Below are positions 32,817 to 41,641 of a stretch of DNA of 64,000 nt, piece by piece. The stretch comes from CAYPGJ01 sp050174775 (GTDB lineage Bacteria > Planctomycetota > Phycisphaerae > Phycisphaerales > UBA1924), in contig JBFXJP010000002.1 of the NCBI GenBank assembly GCA_050174775.1, positions 248,001 to 312,000 of the forward strand, read 5' to 3'. Position 1 is the stretch's first letter, and the number at the start of each line of letters is the position of its first letter. Both the position numbers and the translations under genes were made by a program. A model generated the notes under the pieces. The model was not told the DNA's origin, did no database searches, and saw only the letters and a program-made list of their open reading frames with translations.

Positions 32817-34682
32817 GTGGCGGACTCCAGGGGCATCCGGGCGGGGCGGGCCTTCGTCGAACTCGGCGTGAGCGACCGCCTCACCGCCGGGCTGCGGCGC
32901 GCGCAGAAGCGCCTGCAGGCGTTTGGCGCGGGCGTCCGCCAGGTCGGCCTGCGCCTCGTCGCGGCCGGCGCGGCCGCGGCGGCGCCTATCGCGGCGATGG
33001 TCGGGCTGTTCGTGAGGGCTGGCGACGAACTGGAGAAGATGGCCGAGCGCACCGGCCTCTCCGTCGAGGCGCTCTCTGAACTCAAGTTCGCCGCCGAGCA
33101 GTCGGGCACGGACCTCGAGACCTTGGAGAAGGGCGTGCGCACGCTCCAGCGCACGATCAACGACGCCGAGCGCGGCCTCTCGACGGCGAACGATGCGCTG
33201 GCGGACCTGGGCCTCACCGCCGCGGACCTGCGGGCGCTCTCGCCCGAGGAGCAGTTCAAGCTTGTCGCGGAGCGGCTGAGCCAGATCGAAGACCCGGCCA
33301 AGCGGGCGGCGCTGGCCATGCAGATCCTCGGGCGAGCCGGAACGCAGCTGCTCCCGCTCATGCAGGACGGCGCCCGCGGGATCGAGGCCTTGCAGGCCGA
33401 GGCCCGCCGGCTCGGGCTGACCATCTCGACCGAGACGGCCAAGGACGCCGCGCGGCTGGGCGACGCCTTCGACGCGCTCAAGAGCGTCCTGCGCGCGACG
33501 GCGATCGCCCTCGGCGCGGCGCTCGCGCCCAGCCTCGAAGCGATCACCAAGCGGGTCACACGCATCGCGGTGGTGACGGGAGACTGGATCAAGCGGAACA
33601 GCGCCCTCGTCGTCACCGCCGCCAAGATCGCGGTGGCCCTCGTGGCGGTCGGCTCGGCTCTGGTCGCGCTCGGGCTGCTGCTCTCGCTCATCGGGGGCGC
33701 GTTTGGCGGGCTGGCGTTGATCATCACGGGCGTCAGCACGGCGATCGGGCTCGTGACGGCGGCGCTCGGTGCGATCCTCTCGCCGATCGGCCTCGTGGTC
33801 GCGGCCGTCATCGGCGCGGGGGCGGTGTTCCTGCATTTCAGCGGGGCGGGAGCGGCCGCGCTGGACTTCCTGCGCGAGCGCTTCGGCGTCCTGGCGGGCG
33901 TCGTCACACGCACGCTCGGCGGCATCCGCGATGCGCTCGCCGCGGGCGACATCCCCCTCGCCGCGCGGGTCTTGTGGGCGGGCCTGCAACTCGTCTGGCT
34001 CGAAGGCACCAAGGAGATCCGCGAGACGCTCGCCGAGGGACTCCTCGTCATGCGTCTGGCGTTCGTCGAGACGCTCGCGACGATGTCGCGGCTGTGGACG
34101 CGCTTCGCCTCGGGCCTTCGCTCCGTGTGGGAGAAGACCCAGAACTTCCTCGCCAAGCGGTTCACAGAGCTCTTCGGCCTGTTCGACGAATCGCTCGATG
34201 TCGAGGCCGCGAAAGCGAGTCTCGACGCGCAGTCGCGCGCAGCGCTGGAGTCTCTAGCCCGCGAGACCGAGGACGCGCTCAAACGCATCAACGATGAACA
34301 GGACGCGCGGACCCGGGACCTCCTCGACGATGCGGCGGACAAGATCGACGAGCGCCGCAAGGCTCTGGAGGATGCGCGCCGCGAGCTCGAGGAAGCGATC
34401 GACGAGGCCCGACGGAAGCGCGAGGCTTCCGGGGGTGCGGACGAGGGCGAGATCCCCTCCGTGGCCGACCGAATCCGCGAGCTCGAGGATGCATTGGACT
34501 CGGTGAGCGACGGCATTGCCCGGCGCGTTGAGGTCCGCGGCACCTTCAACGCGCTGGCGGCGCAAGGGCTCACGACTTCCGGAGACGCCATCGACCGCAC
34601 CGCCCGCGCTACCGAGCAGACCGCGCGCAACACCCGCCGTCTGGTCGAAGCGTCCCAGCGCGGCGCACTGACCTTCGCCTAG
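32817..34682 (+). CDS. Tail tape measure protein
   Basis: The protein has 621 residues from GTG 32817. An N-terminal helical region contains GLRRAQKRLQAFGAGVRQVGLRLVAAGAAAAA and the motif LEKMAERTGLSVEALSELKFAAEQSGTDLETLEKG, both common in tape measure proteins. Hydrophobic membrane-like segments lie at about 262-350 (VALVAVGSALVALGLLLSLIGGAFG). The C-terminal third is a long coiled coil (ARRELEEAIDEARRKRE). From the usual rule of about 0.15 nm per residue, a tail near 90 nm is expected. Confidence 0.9.
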   Translation: MADSRGIRAGRAFVELGVSDRLTAGLRRAQKRLQAFGAGVRQVGLRLVAAGAAAAAPIAAMVGLFVRAGDELEKMAERTGLSVEALSELKFAAEQSGTDLETLEKGVRTLQRTINDAERGLSTANDALADLGLTAADLRALSPEEQFKLVAERLSQIEDPAKRAALAMQILGRAGTQLLPLMQDGARGIEALQAEARRLGLTISTETAKDAARLGDAFDALKSVLRATAIALGAALAPSLEAITKRVTRIAVVTGDWIKRNSALVVTAAKIAVALVAVGSALVALGLLLSLIGGAFGGLALIITGVSTAIGLVTAALGAILSPIGLVVAAVIGAGAVFLHFSGAGAAALDFLRERFGVLAGVVTRTLGGIRDALAAGDIPLAARVLWAGLQLVWLEGTKEIRETLAEGLLVMRLAFVETLATMSRLWTRFASGLRSVWEKTQNFLAKRFTELFGLFDESLDVEAAKASLDAQSRAALESLARETEDALKRINDEQDARTRDLLDDAADKIDERRKALEDARRELEEAIDEARRKREASGGADEGEIPSVADRIRELEDALDSVSDGIARRVEVRGTFNALAAQGLTTSGDAIDRTARATEQTARNTRRLVEASQRGALTFA

Positions 34683-34697
34683 GAGCCAGTCTCACTC

Positions 34698-35525
34698 ATG
34701 CCTTTCATCGTCGAGGAGCGCGACACGAGCCGCACGATTACCTCCGGGGCCAACCCGGCGGTGGAGCTGCGTTTCGTCGTGCGCGGGACCGGCCCCGACC
34801 TCCAGAACGACGCGGGAGCCTTGGCGGCGCTGGAGGATGAGGCGCCGGACGACTTCTTGAGCCTGCCGCGCCGCGACGTCCGACTCGAGCCCGCGGGGCC
34901 GGGATTGTGGGACGGCGAGGCGGCGTACGCGCCCGAGTCGAACGAGTTCGAGCCGCCGCAGACGGGCGAGAGCGTCTTTGCCTTCGACACCGGTGGCGGG
35001 ACCCAGCACATCACGCACTCGATGGCGACAGTATCGACCTACGCCGCCCCCGGGCAGACGGCGCCGAACTTCCAAGGCGCGATCGGCGCCACCGCCGACA
35101 GCGTCGAGGGCGTGGACATCGTCGTGCCCGTGTACCAGTTCACGGAGACGCACGTCTTCCCCAACGCCGCCGTCACCGACGCATACAAGGCCACGCTCAT
35201 GATCATGACCGGCCGCGTGAACAGCGACACTTTCCGCGGCTTCGAGCCGGGCTCGGTGCTGTTCCTCGGCGCGTCCGGGTCGAAGCGCGGCGCCGCATCC
35301 GGGGCCGGCGACTGGGAGATTACCTTCCGCTTCGCCGTCTCCGTGAACCTGGCGGGGATCGCCGTCGGACCGATCACGGGCATCAGCAAGAAGGGCTGGG
35401 AGTACCTCTGGGTGCGCTACGAGGACGCCGAGGACGGCGCCGCGCAATCGATCGTGAAGCGTCCCGTCGCGGCGTATGTCGAGCGGGTGTACCTCGAGCT
35501 TCCCTTCTCGATCCTGGGGCTCTGA
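34698..35525 (+). CDS. Uncharacterised tail-region protein
   Basis: The protein has 275 residues. It starts PFIVEERDTSRTITSGANPAVELRFVVRGTG and contains SVFAFDTGGGTQHITHS, DIVVPVYQFTETHVFPNAAVTDAYKATLMIMTGRVN and GISKKGWEYLWVRYEDAEDG. The beta-rich composition and position after the tape measure suggest a distal tail or baseplate protein. The EVLFLGASGSKRG-like block followed by WEITFRFAVS is typical for hub-type proteins in related prophages. Confidence 0.65.
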   Translation: MPFIVEERDTSRTITSGANPAVELRFVVRGTGPDLQNDAGALAALEDEAPDDFLSLPRRDVRLEPAGPGLWDGEAAYAPESNEFEPPQTGESVFAFDTGGGTQHITHSMATVSTYAAPGQTAPNFQGAIGATADSVEGVDIVVPVYQFTETHVFPNAAVTDAYKATLMIMTGRVNSDTFRGFEPGSVLFLGASGSKRGAASGAGDWEITFRFAVSVNLAGIAVGPITGISKKGWEYLWVRYEDAEDGAAQSIVKRPVAAYVERVYLELPFSILGL

Positions 35526-35527
35526 CC

Positions 35528-35761
35528 ATGGGTTGCCGCGCCTGCCTGAAGGGAGCCGTCGGCGTGACGAAGGCCGTGGTCGGTCTCGATCGCGCGCCGA
35601 GCGCGGAGGTCGAACGCCGCCTGGCCCGGTGCAACGCCTGCGAGCACGCCGTCCCGTGCGCAAGGGATGCGAGCCGCGCGTGCCGCTGCTCGGTGTGCCG
35701 GTGCGTGCTCTCGCTCAAGACGCGCATCGCCGGCGAGCGATGCCCGTTGGAGAGGTGGTGA
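35528..35761 (+). CDS. Small Cys-rich (zinc finger-like) protein
   Basis: The protein has 77 residues with 10 or more Cys: CRAC near the start, RCNACEHAVPC in the middle, then CRCSVCRCVL and RCPLERW. The spacing suggests two zinc or iron-sulphur sites. Small proteins of this type sit between tail tip genes in some prophages. The role is unknown. Confidence 0.7.
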   Translation: MGCRACLKGAVGVTKAVVGLDRAPSAEVERRLARCNACEHAVPCARDASRACRCSVCRCVLSLKTRIAGERCPLERW

Positions 35762-35762
35762 G

Positions 35763-37121
35763 ATGGCCGACGCATTGACCAAGGTGCGTCCGGGCCAGCC
35801 GCTGCGCATCCCCGCGGCGGCGTACAACGCCTTCGTGGATGCGGCCAAGGCGACGCGCGGCGTGCGCCAGGACAACGCCCGCGACGCCGTGCGCGAGCAG
35901 ACGCGGTTCCTCACGCCGATCAAGAACTCGACAGGCGCGACGATCCCCCGCTTCGGCGTCCTCGGCGTGAGCGCGCCGCTCTTCGATCCGGTCGAGGCCC
36001 CCGAGGCCTTCCGCAGACGTGTCGTTCTGGCCGGCGTCACGCCGAGCGAGGAGGACCATCTCGGGAAGTTCGTCATCGCCCTCGAGCCGATCCCAGTAGG
36101 GGCCATCGGCATGGCCTGCGGCGCAGGGCTGTGCGCCGCGAGAATCGAGTTCCCCGAGGATGACGGGCGGGAGCGCCGCGTCGCCGACATCGCCGATGGC
36201 GTCACAGCCCACCTCAAGGCGGGCGACGAGGGCGCGGCGACGATCCTGTGGCGCGAGCCGGGGACGGCCGCCGGAGTGAAATGGGCGATCGTGCGGCTGG
36301 GCGGATTCGGTCAGGCCGCGTCGATCTTCCCCGTCGCGCTCGCGCTCGCGGGCGGCCAGCAGGGCAGCGCCCTCATTCGCGCGTCGTGGGTGTATGACGT
36401 CACCGACGCCATCAGCGGCGAGGAGCTCGCGTTGGGCGTCAGCCCGATCGCCGCGCCGCACCGGTGGAATCGCCCCGCGACCGGCCCGGTCAGCCCCGCC
36501 ACCTTTGGGCTTGCGCGCCTGAACACCGACAACGACCTCGAGCTGCTCTGGATCAACGAGACCGCCGAGCACATGTGGGTGTTCCCTATCACGCTCTCGC
36601 AAACAGGCGGCGAACAGGGCACGCCCTCAGCGCCCGCGTCATGGCGGTACGCCGTCTTCGACTCGACGAGCGGACTGACATTGGTGACGAACGTGGACCC
36701 TGCCGCAGCACCGCACGAGTGGCGCCGGCCCGCGGCGGGCAAGGTGGCGCCTGCGACGCACGGCTACGCGTCGCTGTCGAGCGGCGGATTGCTGGTGATC
36801 GGCTGGATCAACGAGGTCCCCGAGATCCACCCGCTGCCCGCGTTCCCGGTGTCGCTGGTGCTCGCGGAGCTCGCCAACGGCGGGCCCGACTTCCCCACCA
36901 ACCACATGTACCACGTGTTCGATGTGGCCTCCGGCGAGCAGGTGGGCGAGTTCGTGAACCCCGGCCAGCCGCCGCACCAGTGGAAGCGCCCCGATATCGG
37001 CCGCTATTCCCCCGCGACCTTCGCGCTGGCCTACCGCAACGCCAGCGGCGCCGTGATCATCACCTGGACGAACGAGGCGCCCGAACTCGAGGCCTGCGCC
37101 GCGTCGGGCGGGAGCAAATAG
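35763..37121 (+). CDS. Tail tip/fibre-like protein with three internal repeats
   Basis: The protein has 452 residues. The N-terminal domain (about 1-190) holds LRIPAAAYNAFVDAAKATRG and KNSTGATIPRFGVLGVSAPLFDP, a beta-rich virion attachment part. Three repeats of about 80-90 residues follow, each starting FPV/FPI...L, with a central W/YxVFD or YDV block, a PHxWxRP motif and an ending of the LLWINET/VIGWINEV/IITWTNEA type. Such tandem modules are found in receptor-binding tail proteins. It is a candidate host-recognition protein. Confidence 0.75.
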   Translation: MADALTKVRPGQPLRIPAAAYNAFVDAAKATRGVRQDNARDAVREQTRFLTPIKNSTGATIPRFGVLGVSAPLFDPVEAPEAFRRRVVLAGVTPSEEDHLGKFVIALEPIPVGAIGMACGAGLCAARIEFPEDDGRERRVADIADGVTAHLKAGDEGAATILWREPGTAAGVKWAIVRLGGFGQAASIFPVALALAGGQQGSALIRASWVYDVTDAISGEELALGVSPIAAPHRWNRPATGPVSPATFGLARLNTDNDLELLWINETAEHMWVFPITLSQTGGEQGTPSAPASWRYAVFDSTSGLTLVTNVDPAAAPHEWRRPAAGKVAPATHGYASLSSGGLLVIGWINEVPEIHPLPAFPVSLVLAELANGGPDFPTNHMYHVFDVASGEQVGEFVNPGQPPHQWKRPDIGRYSPATFALAYRNASGAVIITWTNEAPELEACAASGGSK

Positions 37122-37123
37122 CG

Positions 37124-37747
37124 GTGGCCGCGCCGGGCAAGTGCGTCGTCGGAGACACCGGCAAACTCGGCGTGCTCGAATTGGGCACGCTCTCGACCTT
37201 CAACGCGGATGGACAGTGCGCCGCCTGCTGCATCGAGTTCACGCAGGCGTGGTCCTTCACCGATCAGGGCTTCATCGCCGGCGGGCAGAACGGCGCGTTG
37301 CGCTCCTACGATGACCCGGCGAGCGTTCCCGCGAGCCCCTGGACGATCCAGAACAACGGCCTCGGCCTTCGCCTCGATTGGGAGGATGACAACAACTGCG
37401 TGGGGTACAACCCCTTCACGCAGCGCGCCACGGCGACCGCGGCGATCGTCGTGCCCGTGGACACGATCATGACCGTGACCTGGTCCGGCGTGGGCGAGCG
37501 GCAGGACCCCAACTTCGAACTGATGAGCCTCTCGGTCGACGGCATGCTCGTCGGCTCGGCGCACGCCCCCGGCGGCGGTCAGGGCTGCGCGCCGATGGGC
37601 CCGGTCGTGTCCGACCCGCCCCCGCCCCAACAGGTGATGCTGACGGCCGGCGAGCACACCTTGACGATCACGGCGACGACCAACGACCCGCTGTACCACG
37701 TGGGGGCGTGGTATCAGTTCGGGCTGACGTTCCAGGAGGTCCCCTGA
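37124..37747 (+). CDS. Last gene of the tail operon, Cys-rich beta protein
   Basis: The protein has 207 residues from GTG 37124, close after the previous stop. It begins AAPGKCVVGDTGKLGVLELGTL and has a CAACCIEF cluster near 34-38. Many beta strands follow (FELMSLSVDGMLVGSAHA, then VMLTAGEHTLTITATTND), resembling a carbohydrate-binding-like fold. It could be a tail tip or adhesion accessory. No family is recognised. Confidence 0.6.
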   Translation: MAAPGKCVVGDTGKLGVLELGTLSTFNADGQCAACCIEFTQAWSFTDQGFIAGGQNGALRSYDDPASVPASPWTIQNNGLGLRLDWEDDNNCVGYNPFTQRATATAAIVVPVDTIMTVTWSGVGERQDPNFELMSLSVDGMLVGSAHAPGGGQGCAPMGPVVSDPPPPQQVMLTAGEHTLTITATTNDPLYHVGAWYQFGLTFQEVP

Positions 37748-38190
37748 CGGGGACGCCGGACGACGGACGCTCCCGGTCCAGCGACGCTCGCGGCTCCGGG
37801 ATGCCCACCTCTGCTTGTGGGCAACATCCAGTTCTGGGTGACCGTCGGCCCAGATCCCGACTCGCCCCGGAGCGCGAATTTAGATTCTTTCCTGCCCGCT
37901 GCCGGGGACCTACCCGGTCCACACAGCTCAGGGCTGCCCCCTCATGGACGGTTCGGCGGCGATTGGGTGAGCGTTATCGAGGTTGCGATCAGCCAAAGCG
38001 ACCTCAACCAACGCCTCGACGATTGGGCACAGTCGCATTCCTTTGATCCCAGACGGGTTCCCCCCAATTGTGGGACCTCCTGGGCGATGACACGGCCTGT
38101 TCATCCGGGAACCGGATGCGGTCTCGGGGCGCCAATCAACTTCCACCAGCACGGTGGCCGATGTGCTAGTATCTGCTGAAGCCTTCCAAA
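37748..38190. other. Non-coding stretch between tail genes and efflux operon
   Basis: No convincing gene is seen. A frame at 37817-38179 is open but lacks an RBS and any familiar pattern. A hairpin (GCCCAC 37803-37808 with GTGGGC 37817-37822) could end late transcription. TAGTAT at 38167-38172 lies before the next ATG and may be a -10 box. The stretch marks the join between phage genes and the metal cassette. Confidence 0.45.
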
Positions 38191-38625
38191 ATGCGCCGCA
38201 CCCCATGCAAAGCTCTGGTTACCATGCTCTGCCTGATTTCCTTCGGGCTCACCAACATTTTGCCCACGGGCGGGTTGGTGATCTGCAACGACGCTCACGG
38301 CGGATCCCGGATCGAGTTGGGGTGCGGCAAGAATTCAAACGGTGGGTGTGTCACGAGCTGCGGAGGCGGCGCTGTCAGCGATTCACTGGACGATCACGAA
38401 GCTCCGCATCCTTGCCAAGACGTGCCCTTGGCGGACAATCAGCAGATCACGAACGCGCCCTCACGTTCGACGCAGGATGTGACGGTTCTCATTTCGGTGG
38501 CGGTCGCTGCGCTCGTCCTCTGGGCTGACGTGCAGCAGCCAACGAGCGTTGTGTGGTCGGGACCGGAGCCGCAACGGTCGTCCGATGCGCTCAGGTGCAT
38601 CCGAACCGTTGTTCTTCTCGTTTAG
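38191..38625 (+). CDS. Small secreted Cys/His protein of a CzcCBA-type operon
   Basis: The protein has 144 residues. A signal peptide covers about 1-26 (MRRTPCKALVTMLCLISFGLTN). The mature part has ICNDAHGGSRIELGC, a CVTSC pair and DDHEAPHPCQDVPLADN. This order (an xxxHGG/IEL block, two Cys, then HPCxDVPL) recurs in small periplasmic proteins encoded just before heavy-metal RND systems. It probably senses or carries metal in the periplasm. Confidence 0.65.
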   Translation: MRRTPCKALVTMLCLISFGLTNILPTGGLVICNDAHGGSRIELGCGKNSNGGCVTSCGGGAVSDSLDDHEAPHPCQDVPLADNQQITNAPSRSTQDVTVLISVAVAALVLWADVQQPTSVVWSGPEPQRSSDALRCIRTVVLLV

Positions 38626-38758
38626 GCAGTGGTTATTGCCGAGCGCTCCGCACGGAGTCTCGCGGTTGTCGCCGCGCCCATATCTTGATGTGGGCGCATG
38701 GCGACGCGTTTGAGCCCTTCGGCTCCTCTCTTCCCATCACTGCCTTCCGAGAAAACCC

Positions 38759-40207
38759 ATGCAGATATGCGCCATCGGTGGCGCGGGACCGAGGCATCGC
38801 TTCGTCCCGTGCGCCGCCGCAATCCTGACATTTCTCCTTGCCGGGTGCGCTGCGAATCGGCCCGATCCGCAGGCCGAAGCAACTGCAAGCCGAGCACTCG
38901 GCCTCACCGAGGTTCTGACGTTCCGTACCGAGGGCGGCCCTTTGGACGAGGTTGCCGAAGGCGAGGTGCTCACGCTCGCTGATGCGGTGCGTCGCGCCGC
39001 TACAACCGACCCGAGGTTGCAGGCCGCGCTCGCCCGCGTGCGCATCGCGATGGCCGACGCCGACCAGGCTCGGCTTCTGCCCAATCCCGTGCTCGACTTC
39101 GTCCTGCGCTGGGGGCCCGGCAAGCCGCAGATCGAGGTCTCTCTCGCGCAAGACCTGATTCAGATGTTCAAGATCCCGCGCCAGGCGAGCGCGGCGGATA
39201 ATCGGCTCCGGCAGGCCGCATCCGATGCGGTCACCGTGGCCCTTGACACGGTGGCGGAGGTCCAGGAGCGGTACGTCGCGGTTCAAACCTTGGAATCGCT
39301 GGTGCCTGTGCTCGTGGAGCGCCGGGGTCTGCTCGACAAGCTCGTGGCCACCGCCCGTGCGAGACTGGAAGCGCAGGAGGGCACTCGCAGCGACCTGACC
39401 ACGCTCGAAGCACAGCGCGTGGAACTCGACGTTGACATGGCGGAAGCAAAGAGGCAACTCACCGAGGAGCGTCTGCGTCTGGCGCGCTTGATCGGCGAAC
39501 CTTCCGGTTCAGCTTCCTGGCGCGTCGATTCTTGGACCGCACCCGCCCTTGCCTCCAGCGTGGAATCGCATTGGGTCGAGGCCGCGCTGCAGCATCGGCC
39601 CGAGGTGCAATCCGGCGCTTGGACGCTGGCGGCGCTCGGTGACGACGAAGCCCTCGCGCGGCTCCTGCCGTGGGACGGGCTTGGCGTTGGTGTCGATGCT
39701 CAGCGCGATCCCGACTGGACCGTGGGCCCGTCGGTTTCGACGCCAATACCCATCTTCGACATGGGTCAGGCCGGACGCGCTCGCGTGACGGCCGAGCAGA
39801 CCGAGGCTCGCCACAACCTGACTCTGGCCAAGCGCAAGGTCGTGGAGGAGGTTCGAGTGGCGTTCCAGTCGCTTGACGCCAGCGCCGACAATCTGAAGCG
39901 CATCCAGTCAGAGTTGATCCCTCTCCAACAGCAGCGCAGGCAGCAGGCTGAGGATGCCTATCGGGCGGGACAGACAGACGTGACTGCCTTGTTCCTCGCG
40001 GAGCAGGACCTCCGCGCCGCCCGCGCCAAAGCCATCGAAGTGGAACAGCAGATGTCAATCTCGCTGATCCGCCTGCAACGGGCGGTTGGCGGCCCGGGCG
40101 TGGCCGCGTCGGTCGGTCAGTCCCCGGCCACCACCGAGCACAACACGCCACTCTCCGTCAGCCCCCTCGCCATCACACCCATCAACTTGCACACATCGAA
40201 CCACTGA
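38759..40207 (+). CDS. czcC: Outer membrane efflux protein, CzcC/TolC family lipoprotein
   Basis: The protein has 482 residues. The signal ends in LAGC (Cys30), so it is a lipoprotein like many CzcC proteins. The rest shows the two TolC-type repeats: LTLADAVRRAATTDPRLQAALARVRIA (about 70-96), and in the second half ALQHRPEVQSGAWTLAALGDDEALARLLPW, then KRKVVEEVRVAFQSLDASADNLKRI. It forms the outer membrane channel of the tripartite pump with the next two genes. Confidence 0.9.
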   Translation: MQICAIGGAGPRHRFVPCAAAILTFLLAGCAANRPDPQAEATASRALGLTEVLTFRTEGGPLDEVAEGEVLTLADAVRRAATTDPRLQAALARVRIAMADADQARLLPNPVLDFVLRWGPGKPQIEVSLAQDLIQMFKIPRQASAADNRLRQAASDAVTVALDTVAEVQERYVAVQTLESLVPVLVERRGLLDKLVATARARLEAQEGTRSDLTTLEAQRVELDVDMAEAKRQLTEERLRLARLIGEPSGSASWRVDSWTAPALASSVESHWVEAALQHRPEVQSGAWTLAALGDDEALARLLPWDGLGVGVDAQRDPDWTVGPSVSTPIPIFDMGQAGRARVTAEQTEARHNLTLAKRKVVEEVRVAFQSLDASADNLKRIQSELIPLQQQRRQQAEDAYRAGQTDVTALFLAEQDLRAARAKAIEVEQQMSISLIRLQRAVGGPGVAASVGQSPATTEHNTPLSVSPLAITPINLHTSNH

Positions 40208-40243
40208 ACGCGGCCGTCCGCGATCCGCCCGGAGAACTAAGTC

Positions 40244-41584
40244 ATGAACCACGAGAATCTGCGCTGCCGCACACTCGCTCCCTGTTTCAAGTCCATGGGC
40301 GTGTTCCTGCTCGTCATCGGACTCGTCGGGCCTCTGGCATCCTGCAAGAAGCACGAAGAGGGAGACGGCCACGATCACGGCGCACCCGCCGCCAAGGACC
40401 AGCATGCCGAAGGCGACGGCCACAACCACGGTGCAGACATAGAGCACGTTGACGAGGTCAAACTCACTGGCGAGGCTGTCGAACGCTACGGCGTCAAGGT
40501 TGGCGAGGCCCAGTTGTGGATGCTCAGGCCCACCTTCGTGGCGCCGGCACGCGTGGGGTTCAACACAGAGGCGATGGCCCACGTCGGGTCGCTGGTGCGC
40601 GGCCGGGTCGTCGAGATCCGCGTTCGGCTTGGCGACCAAGTCACCAAGGGCGATGCGCTCCTCGTTGTCGAGAGCCCCGAGCTCGGACAGGCACAGTCGG
40701 ACTTCCTTCTCAAGCGATCAGCTGCGGAAACGGCGGTTCCGCAGGCGGACCTGGCGCAGGCAGCGTGGGACCGGGCCAAGGGCCTGCTCGATCAGTCGCA
40801 GGGGATCTCGCTCACCGAGGTGCAGAAGCGCGAGGCCGAGTACAAGGCCGCCGTGGCGAACGTCAAGGCCGCGGAGGCCTCGGCCTTCGCGGCTGAGAAC
40901 GGGCTCCACTTGATCGGGATGGACCAGGAGGCCGTGAACAACCTCGTCGGGACCGGCGAGATCGCCCCGCGGTACACCATCCGGGCCGCGATCAGCGGCC
41001 AGGTTGTGCAGCGCGAGATCACGCTTGGGGAGTTGGTCAATCCTGACCGAGAGTCACTGATGGTGCTCGCGGACACCAGCACGCTCTGGGTCTTGGCAGA
41101 TGTCCCCGAGGCCAGACTTCCCTCGATCTCGCATGGGGCACAGGCCTGGATCACGGTCGGCTCGAACGCGAGCAACAAGTACGAAGGAACCGTCGCGTTC
41201 ATCGCGCCGGTGGTGGACCCAACAACGCGCACTGCGCAGGTCCGCATTGAGGTGCCCCGCGCCGCGCTCGGGAACGGCGCGATCAGGCCAGGCATGTTCG
41301 CCCAGGCCGAGATCGTCGCGGCGGTGGCGGGCGGCGCGGAACCCGTGCCGCAAGTCGCGGTCCCCCAAGAGGCGGTGCAGACGGTTGAAGGAGGCCCCGC
41401 CGTCTTCGTGCCGGTGGCGGGCGAGCCCAACACGTTCCAGAAGCGGGTGCTCAACGTCGGGCCGACGGTGGGCGGTCTCGTACCGGTCCTGGCAGGTCTG
41501 GTCGAGGGCGAGAGGTTCGTCGAGGCCGGGTCGTTCATTCTGAAGGCCGAGCTCGGGAAAGGCTCGGCCGCCCACGAGCACTAA
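40244..41584 (+). CDS. czcB: RND efflux periplasmic adaptor, CzcB-like
   Basis: The protein has 446 residues with a lipobox (LASC, Cys34). A His/Asp-rich stretch (KKHEEGDGHDHG, then AEGDGHNHG) follows, as in metal-specific adaptors. The barrel-sandwich/lipoyl region (VGSLVRGRVVEIRVRLGDQVTKGDALLVVESPEL), the hairpin helices and VNPDRESLMVLADTSTLWVLADVPEA identify a HlyD/CzcB fold. It connects the RND pump to the outer membrane channel and may deliver metal. Confidence 0.92.
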   Translation: MNHENLRCRTLAPCFKSMGVFLLVIGLVGPLASCKKHEEGDGHDHGAPAAKDQHAEGDGHNHGADIEHVDEVKLTGEAVERYGVKVGEAQLWMLRPTFVAPARVGFNTEAMAHVGSLVRGRVVEIRVRLGDQVTKGDALLVVESPELGQAQSDFLLKRSAAETAVPQADLAQAAWDRAKGLLDQSQGISLTEVQKREAEYKAAVANVKAAEASAFAAENGLHLIGMDQEAVNNLVGTGEIAPRYTIRAAISGQVVQREITLGELVNPDRESLMVLADTSTLWVLADVPEARLPSISHGAQAWITVGSNASNKYEGTVAFIAPVVDPTTRTAQVRIEVPRAALGNGAIRPGMFAQAEIVAAVAGGAEPVPQVAVPQEAVQTVEGGPAVFVPVAGEPNTFQKRVLNVGPTVGGLVPVLAGLVEGERFVEAGSFILKAELGKGSAAHEH

Positions 41585-41641
41585 TCCACTCCGCCAACCC
41601 TCGCCCCCAGATCGACTCGCTGCAACTCACAGAGGCCCCCC

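Noticed and set aside
31785..33989. A 734-residue frame opposite the tape measure region
   Set aside because: Its low-complexity Arg/Asp composition and full overlap with four well-supported phage genes mark it as a shadow.
37817..38179. Open frame of 120 residues after the tail operon
   Set aside because: It has no RBS, family or codon pattern like its neighbours; kept as non-coding with low certainty.
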